Of a DNA stretch of 64,000 nt, positions 55,200 to 63,598 are shown in pieces. Position numbers and translations under genes: made by a program. The stretch covers positions 62,001-126,000 of the forward strand of contig NZ_AQHR01000059.1 in NCBI RefSeq assembly GCF_000390185.1, written 5' to 3'. Within the stretch, counting starts at the first letter, position 1. Every line of letters begins with the position of its first letter. The notes under the pieces are model-generated. The model was not told the origin of the DNA. It searched no databases and saw nothing but the letters and a program-made list of their open reading frames with translations. The stretch is from Lunatimonas lonarensis (lineage in GTDB: Bacteria; Bacteroidota; Bacteroidia; Cytophagales; Cyclobacteriaceae).

Positions 55200-55760
55200 T
55201 TAGTCCATCCCTAAAAAATCAACCTCAAACACTAAGATGGAATTGGCAGGAATATTGGGAATGTTTGGATTGTCCTGATACCCCATCGGGGAGGGTATCA
55301 CCAAGATCGCCTTGGATCCACTTCGCAAGCGACGGAACCCCACGGAAAACCCTTCGATCGCCCCTCCCTGGTTCGTAGGTTGCCCTACAAAAAAGGTAAA
55401 GATCTCGTAATTTCTATCTTCATTGAATATACCGTGCTCTTGGGCTACATCAGGTAGATTCGTGTCAAACACGGTACCGTCCTTTAACATTCCAGTGTAA
55501 TTGGTGTACACCACATTGCCGTTGAAAGGACGTGAGCCCTGCCCTTCCTCCTGTACGATCACCACCAGACCGGATGGGTCGTGTATGCGGTAAAGGCTGT
55601 CAAATTCAGCCGTCTCCAAATAGGTGGCAATGCGTTCACGGTCTATGGCAAGGTTTCCCTCCCGATCGTAAACAGGTCCACCGAACCCCGCAAAACCGTC
55701 GTCACAGGACTCCAATGTAAAAAGTCCTATTACGGCCAGGACACTTATCCAATTCTTCAT
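55200..55760 (-). CDS. FKBP-type PPIase lipoprotein A
   Basis: A 186-residue lipoprotein (lipobox LESC near residue 19). The FKBP domain starts near residue 78 (VVYTNYTGMLKDGTVFDTN) and ends ILVFEVDFLG. The usual active-site Trp is replaced by Phe (GAIEGFSVGF). Between DGTVFDTN and FTFFVGQP lies a shared insertion A-QEH-G-I-F-NED-R-N-Y also found in the two neighbouring FKBP genes. It lies leftmost of three tandem FKBP lipoprotein genes, 131 bases from the next. Presumably periplasmic, folding secreted or OM proteins. Confidence 0.9.
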   Translation of the reverse strand: MKNWISVLAVIGLFTLESCDDGFAGFGGPVYDREGNLAIDRERIATYLETAEFDSLYRIHDPSGLVVIVQEEGQGSRPFNGNVVYTNYTGMLKDGTVFDTNLPDVAQEHGIFNEDRNYEIFTFFVGQPTNQGGAIEGFSVGFRRLRSGSKAILVIPSPMGYQDNPNIPNIPANSILVFEVDFLGMD

Positions 55761-55891
55761 TTGTCTATAATTTGTATTTCATCGGCCATCACCTGCCCCT
55801 AACGAAGGCCGGGACGGATTGTACCTAATTAGTCTGCGTAGCCGAAAACCAGCCTCGTAGGCCTAGCCAAACTACCTGGTTACCCATTGTC

Positions 55892-56446
55892 CTACTCCTG
55901 ACTGTGTGACGGACCCCGCACACTTTTCACGTCCAACTCAAAAGCTAGTACGGTGTTCGGTGGAATACCATGATTTCCCTGACTTCCATAAGCATAAATA
56001 GACGGAATCAGGGCAATGGCCTTTTCTCCCTCCCGCATTTGTGACAAGGCGATATGCCAACCGTCGATTACAAAAGACACTCCCAATTCTACCGGAAATG
56101 GCACGTAGGACCTACTTTGATTAAAGATTCCATTATCACGGGCAACCTGCTCCACCGAGGTATCAAAGACCGTTCCATCGAGAAAAAAACCGATATAGTC
56201 CACATAAAGGGTATCCCGGATTTCTGGCCTCCTCCCTGCTCCATTGGTCTCCAGGAAGAGCAGGGTGACGCCTGTTTCGCCCACTACTTCCCTTCGAACG
56301 TATTCCTCATCAAAGTTTTGTACAAAGGTGTCGATGGTTTGCTTGTCCCGCTGAAAGATCACTTCCATGTTTTCGTCTTCCGATACGCAGGAAAAAACCA
56401 AGGATAGACCAATCAGCAACAGCACACTTAGGCTAATGTTCTTCAT
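55892..56446 (-). CDS. FKBP-type PPIase lipoprotein B
   Basis: A 184-residue lipoprotein (lipobox LVFSC near residue 20). The N-terminal 65 residues look helical or flexible; the FKBP domain includes YVDYIGFFLDGTVFDT, ELGVSFVIDGWHIAL (Trp present), IPSIYAYGSQGN and IPPNTVLAFELDV, so the active site appears complete. It carries the same loop insertion motif as its neighbours (A-RDN-G-I-F-NQS-R-S-Y). The next gene upstream is 25 bases away, suggesting cotranscription. Confidence 0.92.
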   Translation of the reverse strand: MKNISLSVLLLIGLSLVFSCVSEDENMEVIFQRDKQTIDTFVQNFDEEYVRREVVGETGVTLLFLETNGAGRRPEIRDTLYVDYIGFFLDGTVFDTSVEQVARDNGIFNQSRSYVPFPVELGVSFVIDGWHIALSQMREGEKAIALIPSIYAYGSQGNHGIPPNTVLAFELDVKSVRGPSHSQE

Positions 56447-56471
56447 TTCAAGGGATTCTGATTCTACTAAA

Positions 56472-57398
56472 TTATTTAACTACGTCTGTCACTACTACGT
56501 CAAACACCAAGATAGAGTTCGGTACAATCACTTCGCTCCGTTGATTGGGACCATAGGCTAGGGGAGAGGGAATGATGAACTTCGCCTCGGAACCCTTCCT
56601 AAGAAGCTGCAATCCTTCGTCCCAACCTTTGATAACCCTTCCTACACCCACCTCGATCGAAATGGGTTCGTAGCTCCGCCCTTCCTGAAAGGTTCCATTT
56701 TTACGGGCTGCCTCCTCCACACTGGTGTCAAATAGGGTGCCATCAAGGACATACCCTGTATAATCTACCGATGCCGTGTTGCCTTTCTCAACCTCCGGCC
56801 CACTGCCTTCTTTCTGTATGACGTAAAAGAGTCCTGATTCTGTCCTGCTCGCATTCAAATTATTTTCAGCGATATACTTTTCGATCAGTTCGATATCGGT
56901 GGCCAGTTGGTTTTCTGCTTTTTTGGCCTGCTTCTCTTGCTCGGCAGCCATCAAGTCGTTATAGTAATCTTGGAAAAGCTCCTCTTCGATGACATTCAAT
57001 ACACCTATGGTGATCATGATGTTCTCTTCGCTGCTGAGGAAAGGAGGAACCCCACCTACGCCAAAAATCTTCTCCGCAGGTGCTTTTACGACAATGCTGT
57101 CGCCTTTTTTCAGATTAAGAAAAATCTCGTCAATACCACTTGACGTTGGCATAGAGGCATTCTTTTGGAGATAGGGGGGAAGCGGCTGACTGTAGCTGGA
57201 AAGAAACAGGGAATCCTTGGCGTTTTTTGCCTCAAAATGGTAGATCACATAATCCCCTTCCTTGACGGCGTCCCGCCCCTCTTTGATATACGTATATTCG
57301 ATGCCATCGCTGGTTGTTTCGGTCTTTTTACAGCTGGACACTCCGATCCCCAACAGCAATACCAACACTGAAAGGGCTAATTTAGTGATGTTCTTCAT
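56472..57398 (-). CDS. FKBP-type PPIase lipoprotein C with two FKBP-like domains
   Basis: A 308-residue lipoprotein (lipobox GVSSC near residue 22). The first unit (about 45-145) has GDYVIYHFEAKN, IFLNLKKGDSIVVKAPAEKIFG and MITIGVLNVIEEE but lacks the FDT and GW residues, so it is a degenerate FKBP domain. A helical link rich in Lys and Glu leads to a full domain (about 195-305) with DGTLFDTS, VIKGWDEGL and IVPNSILVFDVVV and the shared loop insertion. The frame extends 26 codons further, but the ATG at 57398 gives the lipoprotein signal. Confidence 0.9.
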   Translation of the reverse strand: MKNITKLALSVLVLLLGIGVSSCKKTETTSDGIEYTYIKEGRDAVKEGDYVIYHFEAKNAKDSLFLSSYSQPLPPYLQKNASMPTSSGIDEIFLNLKKGDSIVVKAPAEKIFGVGGVPPFLSSEENIMITIGVLNVIEEELFQDYYNDLMAAEQEKQAKKAENQLATDIELIEKYIAENNLNASRTESGLFYVIQKEGSGPEVEKGNTASVDYTGYVLDGTLFDTSVEEAARKNGTFQEGRSYEPISIEVGVGRVIKGWDEGLQLLRKGSEAKFIIPSPLAYGPNQRSEVIVPNSILVFDVVVTDVVK

Positions 57399-57485
57399 TT
57401 GACTATTATTGTTTATTTTTTGGCATTCCCTGTACTTCCCCGTACCGATCCATTTTCTGTTGGCGAAAAACCCCACGAAAGCAAA

Positions 57486-58541
57486 TCACTTGTCGTGGGC
57501 AATTTCATGAACTGATTCCGGTAAGTTGAGCAGTGTATGCTTGTTCTCTTTAATCAAGGTTTCGAATTTCTCAACAGTCTCGTCAAGCGTAAGCTGCGAA
57601 ATACCCCCCGCTGCATTTTTATGGCCGCCCCCGCTAAAATGGGCCGCCGCAAACTTGTTGATGGCAACTTCTTCTACTGAACGGAACGATATCTTGATGC
57701 CATCCTTCCGCTCTGTAAACAGCGCGGCAATCTTGATCCCATCCAGGGAAAGGGCGTAATTCACAAGCCCTTCGGTGTCTCCAGTCTGGGATTCGTATTT
57801 TCTCAGGTCCTTTTTGGTAATGGTGAAATAGGCTGTTTGGCAACCTTCCATGATCTGCAGTCGGCGGGTGAGGGCAAAACCCAAAAATTTCAGCCGGTTC
57901 AGGGAATTCGTATCGTATATCAGCCTAGCGATCTTGGAGTTGTCGGCACCCAAGTCAATCAACTCGGCAGTCACGAGGTGCACGTTTTTGGTGGTGTTGG
58001 GATGCTTAAACCCTCCCGTATCCGTCATAATGCCCGCGTAGAGACATTCCGCCAGATCCTTGTCCATCAATTCCCTATCACCCAACATTACGATCAGGTC
58101 AAAAACCAACTCACAGGTGGCAGCAGCCTTGGTACTCATAAAGCTGAAATGGGCGAAGTACTGGGGATTCTGATGGTGATCTATATTAACCAAAAAAGCG
58201 TTGGACTTCTTGACCGCGCCTTCCATTTCCTGCAGCCTGTTAAGGCAGGAGAAATCAAGGCAAAAAATCAGATCCGCTTCGGCTATCAGTCGGTCTGCCA
58301 GCTCGCGCTGACTTTTGTCCTCATAATTGACCACTTCATCGTTACCTTTCATCCAAAAGAGAAAGGAAGGATAGTCCGAAGGAGTGATTACCGTCACGTG
58401 GTGATCTTTCTTCTTCAGGTATCTCGCCAGCCCCAACGAAGATCCCAGGGCATCAGCGTCTGGCTTGTGGTGGGTAGTGATAACGATTTTTTTGGGTGAA
58501 GCAGAAGAAATCTGTTCTTTAAATCGATCGAATTGCTGCAT
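57486..58541 (-). CDS. DHH/DHHA1 phosphoesterase (NrnA-like)
   Basis: A 351-residue enzyme of the DHH family. The catalytic motifs are TTHHKPDADALGSSLGLA (about residues 23-40), LDFSCLN and NIDHHQNP (about 118-125, the DHH motif), and the DHHA1 domain end FSGGGHKNAAGG. It matches NrnA-type proteins that degrade short oligoribonucleotides and 3'-phosphoadenosine 5'-phosphate. The ATG at 58541 gives a standard N-terminus. Followed 87 bases later by the FKBP group in the same direction. Confidence 0.91.
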   Translation of the reverse strand: MQQFDRFKEQISSASPKKIVITTHHKPDADALGSSLGLARYLKKKDHHVTVITPSDYPSFLFWMKGNDEVVNYEDKSQRELADRLIAEADLIFCLDFSCLNRLQEMEGAVKKSNAFLVNIDHHQNPQYFAHFSFMSTKAAATCELVFDLIVMLGDRELMDKDLAECLYAGIMTDTGGFKHPNTTKNVHLVTAELIDLGADNSKIARLIYDTNSLNRLKFLGFALTRRLQIMEGCQTAYFTITKKDLRKYESQTGDTEGLVNYALSLDGIKIAALFTERKDGIKISFRSVEEVAINKFAAAHFSGGGHKNAAGGISQLTLDETVEKFETLIKENKHTLLNLPESVHEIAHDK

Positions 58542-58691
58542 CGGTAATGTTATAACCTCCGTGTTTTTTTGAAACACAGTGCGCAAAGTTCAACATTATT
58601 TTCCGAAAATCCCAACCAGCACCGAGGGATGACTTCCGGGCCTGCAAATGGACATTTGAGATAAAATGCTTCGGGTTTGTGATAAAAACGT

Positions 58692-58699
58692 TAATTTTG
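58692..58699 (+). promoter_or_regulatory. Likely -7 promoter element of ndk (TAATTTTG)
   Basis: An exact TAnnTTTG match, 28 bases before the ndk ATG. A TTTG lies only 12 bases upstream, which is too close for a -33 element. Confidence 0.5.
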
Positions 58700-58727
58700 C
58701 ATCTCAAAACCATCTCAAAAAAACATA

Positions 58728-59153
58728 ATGGCGACAAATAGAACCTTTACCATGATAAAACCCGATGCCTTTGGCGCAGGGAACGCTGGTGCAATATTGA
58801 AAATGATCGAGGAATCGGGCTTTAAATTGGTAGCGATGAAGGTTACCAGGCTCAGCGCTGAGGCGGCCGGACAGTTTTATGCGGTGCACAAAGAGCGGCC
58901 TTTCTACGGAGATCTTTGTGCCTACATGTCTTCCGGACCTATCATCGCCGCCATTTTGGAGAAAGAAAATGCAGTAGCGGATTTCCGAACGCTGATCGGT
59001 GCCACCAACCCCGCCAACGCAGCAGAAGGGACCATCCGTAAGATATTCGCCAAATCCCTGGAAGAAAACGCGGTACATGGCTCTGACTCGGATGAGAACG
59101 CCGCTATCGAGGGCAGCTTCTTTTTTAGCGACTTGGAAAAGGTGGGGGTATAA
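58728..59153 (+). CDS. ndk: Nucleoside diphosphate kinase
   Basis: A 141-residue enzyme that transfers phosphate from ATP to NDPs. The catalytic His is in [15 protein letters not shown] (about residue 117). The start [11 protein letters not shown] and [12 protein letters not shown]-like region ([17 protein letters not shown]) are conserved. Length normal. Monocistronic: promoter element upstream and terminator downstream. Confidence 0.97.
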   Translation: MATNRTFTMIKPDAFGAGNAGAILKMIEESGFKLVAMKVTRLSAEAAGQFYAVHKERPFYGDLCAYMSSGPIIAAILEKENAVADFRTLIGATNPANAAEGTIRKIFAKSLEENAVHGSDSDENAAIEGSFFFSDLEKVGV

Positions 59154-59184
59154 GGTAATGATCCCTTCTTGATGATATTTAATC

Positions 59185-59217
59185 AAAGCCAGTGATCTTC
59201 ATTGGCTTTCTTTTTTT
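59185..59217 (+). terminator. Intrinsic terminator after ndk
   Basis: AAAGCCAGTG, loop ATCTT, CATTGGCTTT (ten pairs with one wobble), then CTTTTTTT. Confidence 0.85.
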
Positions 59218-59268
59218 CGTTTTTTTCGGTAGTTTACTGGTTGTATTTATCAACCCTACCTGGTACCT

Positions 59269-60957
59269 ATGAAAAAATCGCTGGTATGCATCGTCATTTT
59301 TTTTTCGCTTAACCTTCCCCTTCTTGCCAACCGCATATACCCGCTTGTGATGGAATTCCAAGCGGACAGGGCTGCCCTGTCCCGAACCTATGCCAACCCG
59401 CTGTCCGAAGAATTTTTCGAACGAATGGATCAGCTTTATCAACATTGGCAGGCCCGTTTGGAAGCCCTTCCTTATAATCAGTTTACCGAAGACGAAAAGC
59501 TGGATTACCTTCTCTTGAGGAACTACCTGGAAAAAACCCGCTACTTTCACCAGCTGGAGCAGGAAGAGTTCAATGAAATCAAAGTCGTGTTGGACATACT
59601 GCTAACACTGGAGTCCTTTTACAAAGGCCGGCGAAGAGCCGAATTCCCGCAACCCGATAAGCTTTCACTTGCATTTTATCAGGTAGAACAAGCCATCGCC
59701 GCAAAAATAAATTCCCTCGAAAACCAAGTACCCTTTGATAGCTGGCAGCAAGCGGAACTGGCAGCAAGTGCCGTGGAGGCTTTCCGCACGCGCTTAGACG
59801 AAGCATATAGCTTCTACGCAGACTACGATCCCGATTTTACCTGGTGGATGAAATCCCCTATGGGATCTATGAATAAGGCACTAGCCGACTATGCCGCCTT
59901 TCTGAGGGATTTTTATGAAAATACCGCCGTAAAGGACGATGGCTCGGGGATCATCGGAAAACCTATGGGCAAAGAGGCCATAGAAAAAGAACTACGGTTT
60001 AACTATATCCCCTATTCGGTAGAGGAACTCATTCGGATAGGAGAGGAACAATACGCCTGGTGTGAAGCTGAAATGATTCAGGCATCCAACGAGTTGGGTT
60101 TTGGCGACGACTGGAAAGCAGCCTTGGAGATGGTGAAAGATACCTACGTACCCCCGGGTAAGTGGCCTGAGATGGTGGTGGAACTGGCAGAAGAGGCCAG
60201 CCGCTTTGTAGAAGACCGGGATTTGATCACCGTGCCGGACTTGGCCAAGGAAACCTGGCGCACGACCATGATGACCGCTGAAGCACAGCGGGTCAATCCA
60301 TTCTTCTTGGGCGGGGAATCCATCATTATCTCGTATCCCACATCGGAGATGAACCACGAAGAAAAAATGATGAGCATGCGGGGCAACAATCCCCACTTTT
60401 CACGATCCACCGTGCACCACGAGCTGATACCCGGGCACCACCTACAGCAGTTTATGAATCAACGGCACTTTCCCCACCGGCGATTGTTCAACAACCCCTT
60501 TTGGGTGGAAGGATGGGCACTGTACTGGGAGTTTAACCTGTGGGACATGGACTTTCCGCGCAATGCCGAGGACAAGGTCGGGATGCTCTTTTGGCGCATG
60601 CACCGCGCGGCAAGGATTGTGTTTTCTCTCAATTACCACCTGAATCAATGGACTCCACAGCAATGCATCGATTTCTTGGTAGATAGGGTGGGGCACGAGC
60701 GTAAAAATGCCGAAGCAGAGGTCCGTCGATCCTTTGAGGGCCGATACGGCCCCCTTTACCAACTGGCCTACATGATTGGTGGGCTACAGTTTTATGCACT
60801 GAAGGAAGAAGTGACCTCCACCGGACAGCTGACCGAAAAAGCCTTTCACGACTTCGTGATGACCCAAAACTACGTACCGATAGAATTGCTGCGGGCCAGA
60901 ATGAAAGGAGATCCCCTTCCCAAAGAGTTTACAAGCCAGTGGCGATTTATGGACTAA
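59269..60957 (+). CDS. DUF885 family metallopeptidase
   Basis: A 562-residue exported protein (signal to about LLANR, residue 21) of the DUF885 family, which has a thermolysin-like active site. The zinc motif HHELIPGHHLQQ is near residue 386 (HE-x-x-x-HH arrangement typical of the family), with the third ligand Glu in FWVEGWALYWE (about 413). A long helical N-terminal half covers the site. Likely an oligopeptidase or carboxypeptidase in the periplasm. The glycosidase gene follows 32 bases downstream. Confidence 0.9.
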   Translation: MKKSLVCIVIFFSLNLPLLANRIYPLVMEFQADRAALSRTYANPLSEEFFERMDQLYQHWQARLEALPYNQFTEDEKLDYLLLRNYLEKTRYFHQLEQEEFNEIKVVLDILLTLESFYKGRRRAEFPQPDKLSLAFYQVEQAIAAKINSLENQVPFDSWQQAELAASAVEAFRTRLDEAYSFYADYDPDFTWWMKSPMGSMNKALADYAAFLRDFYENTAVKDDGSGIIGKPMGKEAIEKELRFNYIPYSVEELIRIGEEQYAWCEAEMIQASNELGFGDDWKAALEMVKDTYVPPGKWPEMVVELAEEASRFVEDRDLITVPDLAKETWRTTMMTAEAQRVNPFFLGGESIIISYPTSEMNHEEKMMSMRGNNPHFSRSTVHHELIPGHHLQQFMNQRHFPHRRLFNNPFWVEGWALYWEFNLWDMDFPRNAEDKVGMLFWRMHRAARIVFSLNYHLNQWTPQQCIDFLVDRVGHERKNAEAEVRRSFEGRYGPLYQLAYMIGGLQFYALKEEVTSTGQLTEKAFHDFVMTQNYVPIELLRARMKGDPLPKEFTSQWRFMD

Positions 60958-60989
60958 CCCCAGCCTACCAATCCTAAAATGACCTACCC

Positions 60990-62378
60990 ATGAACTACTT
61001 TATGAAATTACGCGCCACCTCCCTACAGGTTCTATGTGCGGCTCTTTTTATCCTCAGCCACCATGCATATGGACAGCTGCCACGCCTCAAGGTATCCGAC
61101 AATCAGCGCTTTTTGGTGACCGAACAGGGTGATCCCTTCTTCTGGCTGGCGGATACTGCTTGGGAATTATTCCACCGTTGCGATAGGGAAGAGGCCATCT
61201 ACTACCTGGATAAGCGCGCTTCCCAGGGTTTCAACGTGGTGCAGGCAGTGACCTTGGCAGAAATCGATGGATTGCAGGATCCCAACCCTTACGGGCATGT
61301 GCCTCTGGAAGGTCTGGATCCGACAAAGCCGGTCGAAGCCTACTTTGAGCATGTGGACTTTGTCATACAGGAAGCCGCCAAGCGGGGTATTTACATCGCA
61401 CTACTACCGACCTGGGGCGACAAAGTATTCAAAAATTCGTGGGGAGAGGGTCCGGAGGTATTTACCGTAGATAATGCCTATCTATACGGAAAATGGCTGG
61501 GCACCCGCTATCGGATGCATACGAATATCATCTGGGTGATCGGCGGGGACCGGAACCCCAGGGAAAATACCAAAGACGCGGAGATATGGGATCAGCTGGC
61601 CCGAGGGGTGGAAGAAGGAGCGGGCGGAAAAGACCGGGCTCTGATGACCTTTCACCCCCAACCCGCCAAGCCGGGCGGATCCAGCAATTGGTTTCACCAT
61701 GCAGATTGGCTGGATTTCAATATGCACCAAACCGGACATTGCCCCAATCAGGCTACCTACCGGATCATAGCCCACGATTACGGGCTTATGCCAACTAAGC
61801 CTACAATCGATGGGGAGCCGCTATACGAGGACCACCCCAATTGCTTTAACGCCAAGGAGCTGGGTCATAGCATTCCGGACGATATACGCCGCATAATGTA
61901 TTGGAATGTTTTTGCAGGAGCTTTTGGGCAGACCTACGGATGCCACGCCGTGTGGCAAATGTACACGCCGGATCGCAAACCCATCAACGCACCGTTACGC
62001 CCCTGGAAAGTAGCACTGGATTTGCCCATGGCCCATCAGGTGAAGCACCTCAAAAACCTCATGCTCTCCCGGCCCTTTCTCAATCGTATCCCGGCACAGG
62101 AACTAGTGGTCAGCAGCCAAGAAGACGACAACACGTTTGTAGCGGCAACCAAAGACAGGGATGGGCACTATGTCATGTTGTATTTCCCGAGTGGAAAACC
62201 TGTCAGCGTAGATCTGTCTAGCCTCTCATCCGAGCAAATTACGTTGACTTGGTTTGATCCGCGTACAGGCAATGCCTATACGGAGGGGTCTATCCGCCGT
62301 AACACCAATCATCGTCTGGTTCCTCCAACTACAGGCCCTGTCGGACACGACTGGGTGGCCATCCTCGACACTAAATAA
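60990..62378 (+). CDS. DUF4038 glycoside hydrolase (GH140-like, apiosidase-like)
   Basis: A 462-residue exported enzyme (signal to about AYGQL, residue 28) with a (beta/alpha)8 DUF4038 domain: DTAWELFHRCDREEAIYYL, GFNVVQAVTL, IIWVIGGDRNP (candidate Asp, about 190), FNMHQTGHCPN and KPTIDGEPLYED (candidate Glu, about 275). The end (FVAATKDRDGHYVMLYFPSGKPV, then TLTWFDPRTG) is the small C-terminal beta domain of such enzymes. GH140 apiosidases cut apiose from pectic rhamnogalacturonan II; this family assignment is strong for the fold but the substrate is not shown. No other polysaccharide-utilisation genes adjoin. Confidence 0.85.
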   Translation: MNYFMKLRATSLQVLCAALFILSHHAYGQLPRLKVSDNQRFLVTEQGDPFFWLADTAWELFHRCDREEAIYYLDKRASQGFNVVQAVTLAEIDGLQDPNPYGHVPLEGLDPTKPVEAYFEHVDFVIQEAAKRGIYIALLPTWGDKVFKNSWGEGPEVFTVDNAYLYGKWLGTRYRMHTNIIWVIGGDRNPRENTKDAEIWDQLARGVEEGAGGKDRALMTFHPQPAKPGGSSNWFHHADWLDFNMHQTGHCPNQATYRIIAHDYGLMPTKPTIDGEPLYEDHPNCFNAKELGHSIPDDIRRIMYWNVFAGAFGQTYGCHAVWQMYTPDRKPINAPLRPWKVALDLPMAHQVKHLKNLMLSRPFLNRIPAQELVVSSQEDDNTFVAATKDRDGHYVMLYFPSGKPVSVDLSSLSSEQITLTWFDPRTGNAYTEGSIRRNTNHRLVPPTTGPVGHDWVAILDTK

Positions 62379-62383
62379 AAAAT

Positions 62384-62431
62384 CCACCCGGAAGATGGGT
62401 AAAATTACACGTAGAAACCTCTTCCGGGTGG
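62384..62431 (-). terminator. Twelve-pair hairpin terminator for the leftward Kazal-protein gene
   Basis: CCACCCGGAAGA and TCTTCCGGGTGG form a perfect 12-base-pair stem with a 24-base loop. Read on the minus strand it is followed by ATTTTTTATTT, so it should end leftward transcription. On the plus strand it is followed by an A-run, not a T-run, though it may still stabilise or block the mRNA of the glycosidase gene. Confidence 0.7.
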
Positions 62432-62458
62432 TAACCTAAAAAAACCACTACCTTATCT

Positions 62459-62692
62459 TCACGAACACTCCCCCTCTGTCCAATTTTTCAAACCTGCCTG
62501 CGCCGCTTCACAATCGTTACCGTAGGTATTTCCGTCACATCCACAAACAGGATCGTAGTTTTGGTAGCATGCTGATTCAGTGGCCAATGGAGGGTCTTGC
62601 ACACAATCTTTCGAAGCCTCAACCAACAATTGATCCTCACACTGCATTCCCGAAAGAAGGACTAAGACGTAGGCAAAAATGACTTTCTTCAT
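62459..62692 (-). CDS. Small exported Kazal-type protease-inhibitor domain protein
   Basis: A 77-residue protein with a signal peptide (MKKVIFAYVLVLLSG, possible lipobox GMQC at about residue 18). The mature part has six well-spaced cysteines: DC, AC, VCGC, DC, EC with YDPVCGCDGNTYGNDCEA, the Kazal core pattern. Kazal domains inhibit serine proteases; bacterial copies are often surface lipoproteins. Not all residues fit the classic spacing, so inhibition is inference. The ATG at 62692 is used, since earlier residues in the frame are not signal-like. Confidence 0.82.
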   Translation of the reverse strand: MKKVIFAYVLVLLSGMQCEDQLLVEASKDCVQDPPLATESACYQNYDPVCGCDGNTYGNDCEAAQAGLKNWTEGECS

Positions 62693-62769
62693 GAAATACA
62701 GGATTAACCATGTTTCTGAAGGCAAGACGTACGTTTCCTAAAAAACGCTACAACAGGTTGGGGGTTTTT

Positions 62770-62955
62770 TTACTTTTTTTTCCGGAAGGCGAACCAATAG
62801 TAGGCGGGAAAAATGAGTGCCCGGAGTCTCCATAGATTCTTTTGGTGAAAACTCAGGGAAGGATCCGTGTTGATCTTTTTGTACATGACCGAAGCCAGCA
62901 CCAAATGGGCAAGTACCGCGATGAGAAGAATGGTTTGTACGAGTAGTTCAGTCAT
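62770..62955 (-). CDS. Small two-helix membrane protein coupled to ICMT-like gene
   Basis: A 61-residue protein with an N-terminal transmembrane helix (LLVQTILLIAVLAHLVLASVM) and a second hydrophobic segment before a basic tail (FAFRKKK). Its ATG overlaps the stop of the upstream methyltransferase-like gene in an ATGA, so the two are coupled. I do not recognise the family; a phospholipase-D-N-terminal-like small membrane protein is a possibility. Confidence 0.65.
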   Translation of the reverse strand: MTELLVQTILLIAVLAHLVLASVMYKKINTDPSLSFHQKNLWRLRALIFPAYYWFAFRKKK

Positions 62956-63539
62956 GGTCTTTTGGTTGGCAGGAGAGGTGGCACCTTTCGTTGATATTCC
63001 CGGTAGTCGTCCCCGTAGAGATGAAGAAGTTTATGTTCCTCAAAATAAATACCCACTGGTAGATAGGCTATCAACGCAGCAAGGTGAACGGCGGACGCGA
63101 AGGTGGGCAGAAAGAAAAAATAGCCCAAAAAGATCAGCAATAATCCAGCATAGAGGGGGTGCCTGACCCATCGGTACAGCCCATCCACGTTGAGAGGTTC
63201 TTGCTCCACTAGGTCGTCGTTAGGTGTAAGTCCAATGAAACGGGAGATAGACATACCCTTCATGGCCTTTACACATAGGATTGTTCCAAAAGTAGCCAGC
63301 ATGTAACCGACATAGGTAGTGCCTGTGGTAGTCTGCCACACATAGTCGGGAGGGATGCTGCCTGCATAAAACAATATGGCCAAAAGCATTGCTCCGGATA
63401 ACAGGGAATAGATAAATCGGTACCAAGGATACAAAGACCGCATCAGGATTTTGATTTTACGCTTAGTGGCCAAGCTGGCCAAATAGGTATGGCTGGCGTA
63501 GAAAATCGCCCAACCTAAAAACAGCATCAGGTAAGCCAT
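62952..63539 (-). CDS. ICMT/NnrU-like membrane methyltransferase family protein
   Basis: A 195-residue protein with about five transmembrane helices. The region GLYRWVRHPLYAGLLLIFLGYFFF (about residues 122-146 in two parts) and the end YFEEHKLLHLYGDDYREYQRKVPPLLP match the isoprenylcysteine carboxyl methyltransferase and phospholipid methyltransferase fold. The RHP and EE-x-x-L motifs bind S-adenosylmethionine. Substrate unknown. It precedes the small membrane protein gene with a 4-base overlap and follows the ABC ATPase gene by 59 bases. Confidence 0.87.
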   Translation of the reverse strand: MAYLMLFLGWAIFYASHTYLASLATKRKIKILMRSLYPWYRFIYSLLSGAMLLAILFYAGSIPPDYVWQTTTGTTYVGYMLATFGTILCVKAMKGMSISRFIGLTPNDDLVEQEPLNVDGLYRWVRHPLYAGLLLIFLGYFFFLPTFASAVHLAALIAYLPVGIYFEEHKLLHLYGDDYREYQRKVPPLLPTKRP

Positions 63540-63598
63540 GGATTCTTGTTTTTATACGAAGGTGCATATTTTGGGTCAAACAAAAAAACCGTAGCCAT

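Noticed and set aside
57837-58499. 220-codon plus-strand frame opposite the DHH phosphoesterase gene
   Set aside because: Antisense shadow of a gene with intact catalytic motifs on the other strand.
62384-62431. Hairpin first read as terminator of the glycosidase gene
   Set aside because: On the plus strand it is followed by A-rich, not T-rich, sequence; the T-run is on the minus strand, so it was assigned to the leftward gene instead.
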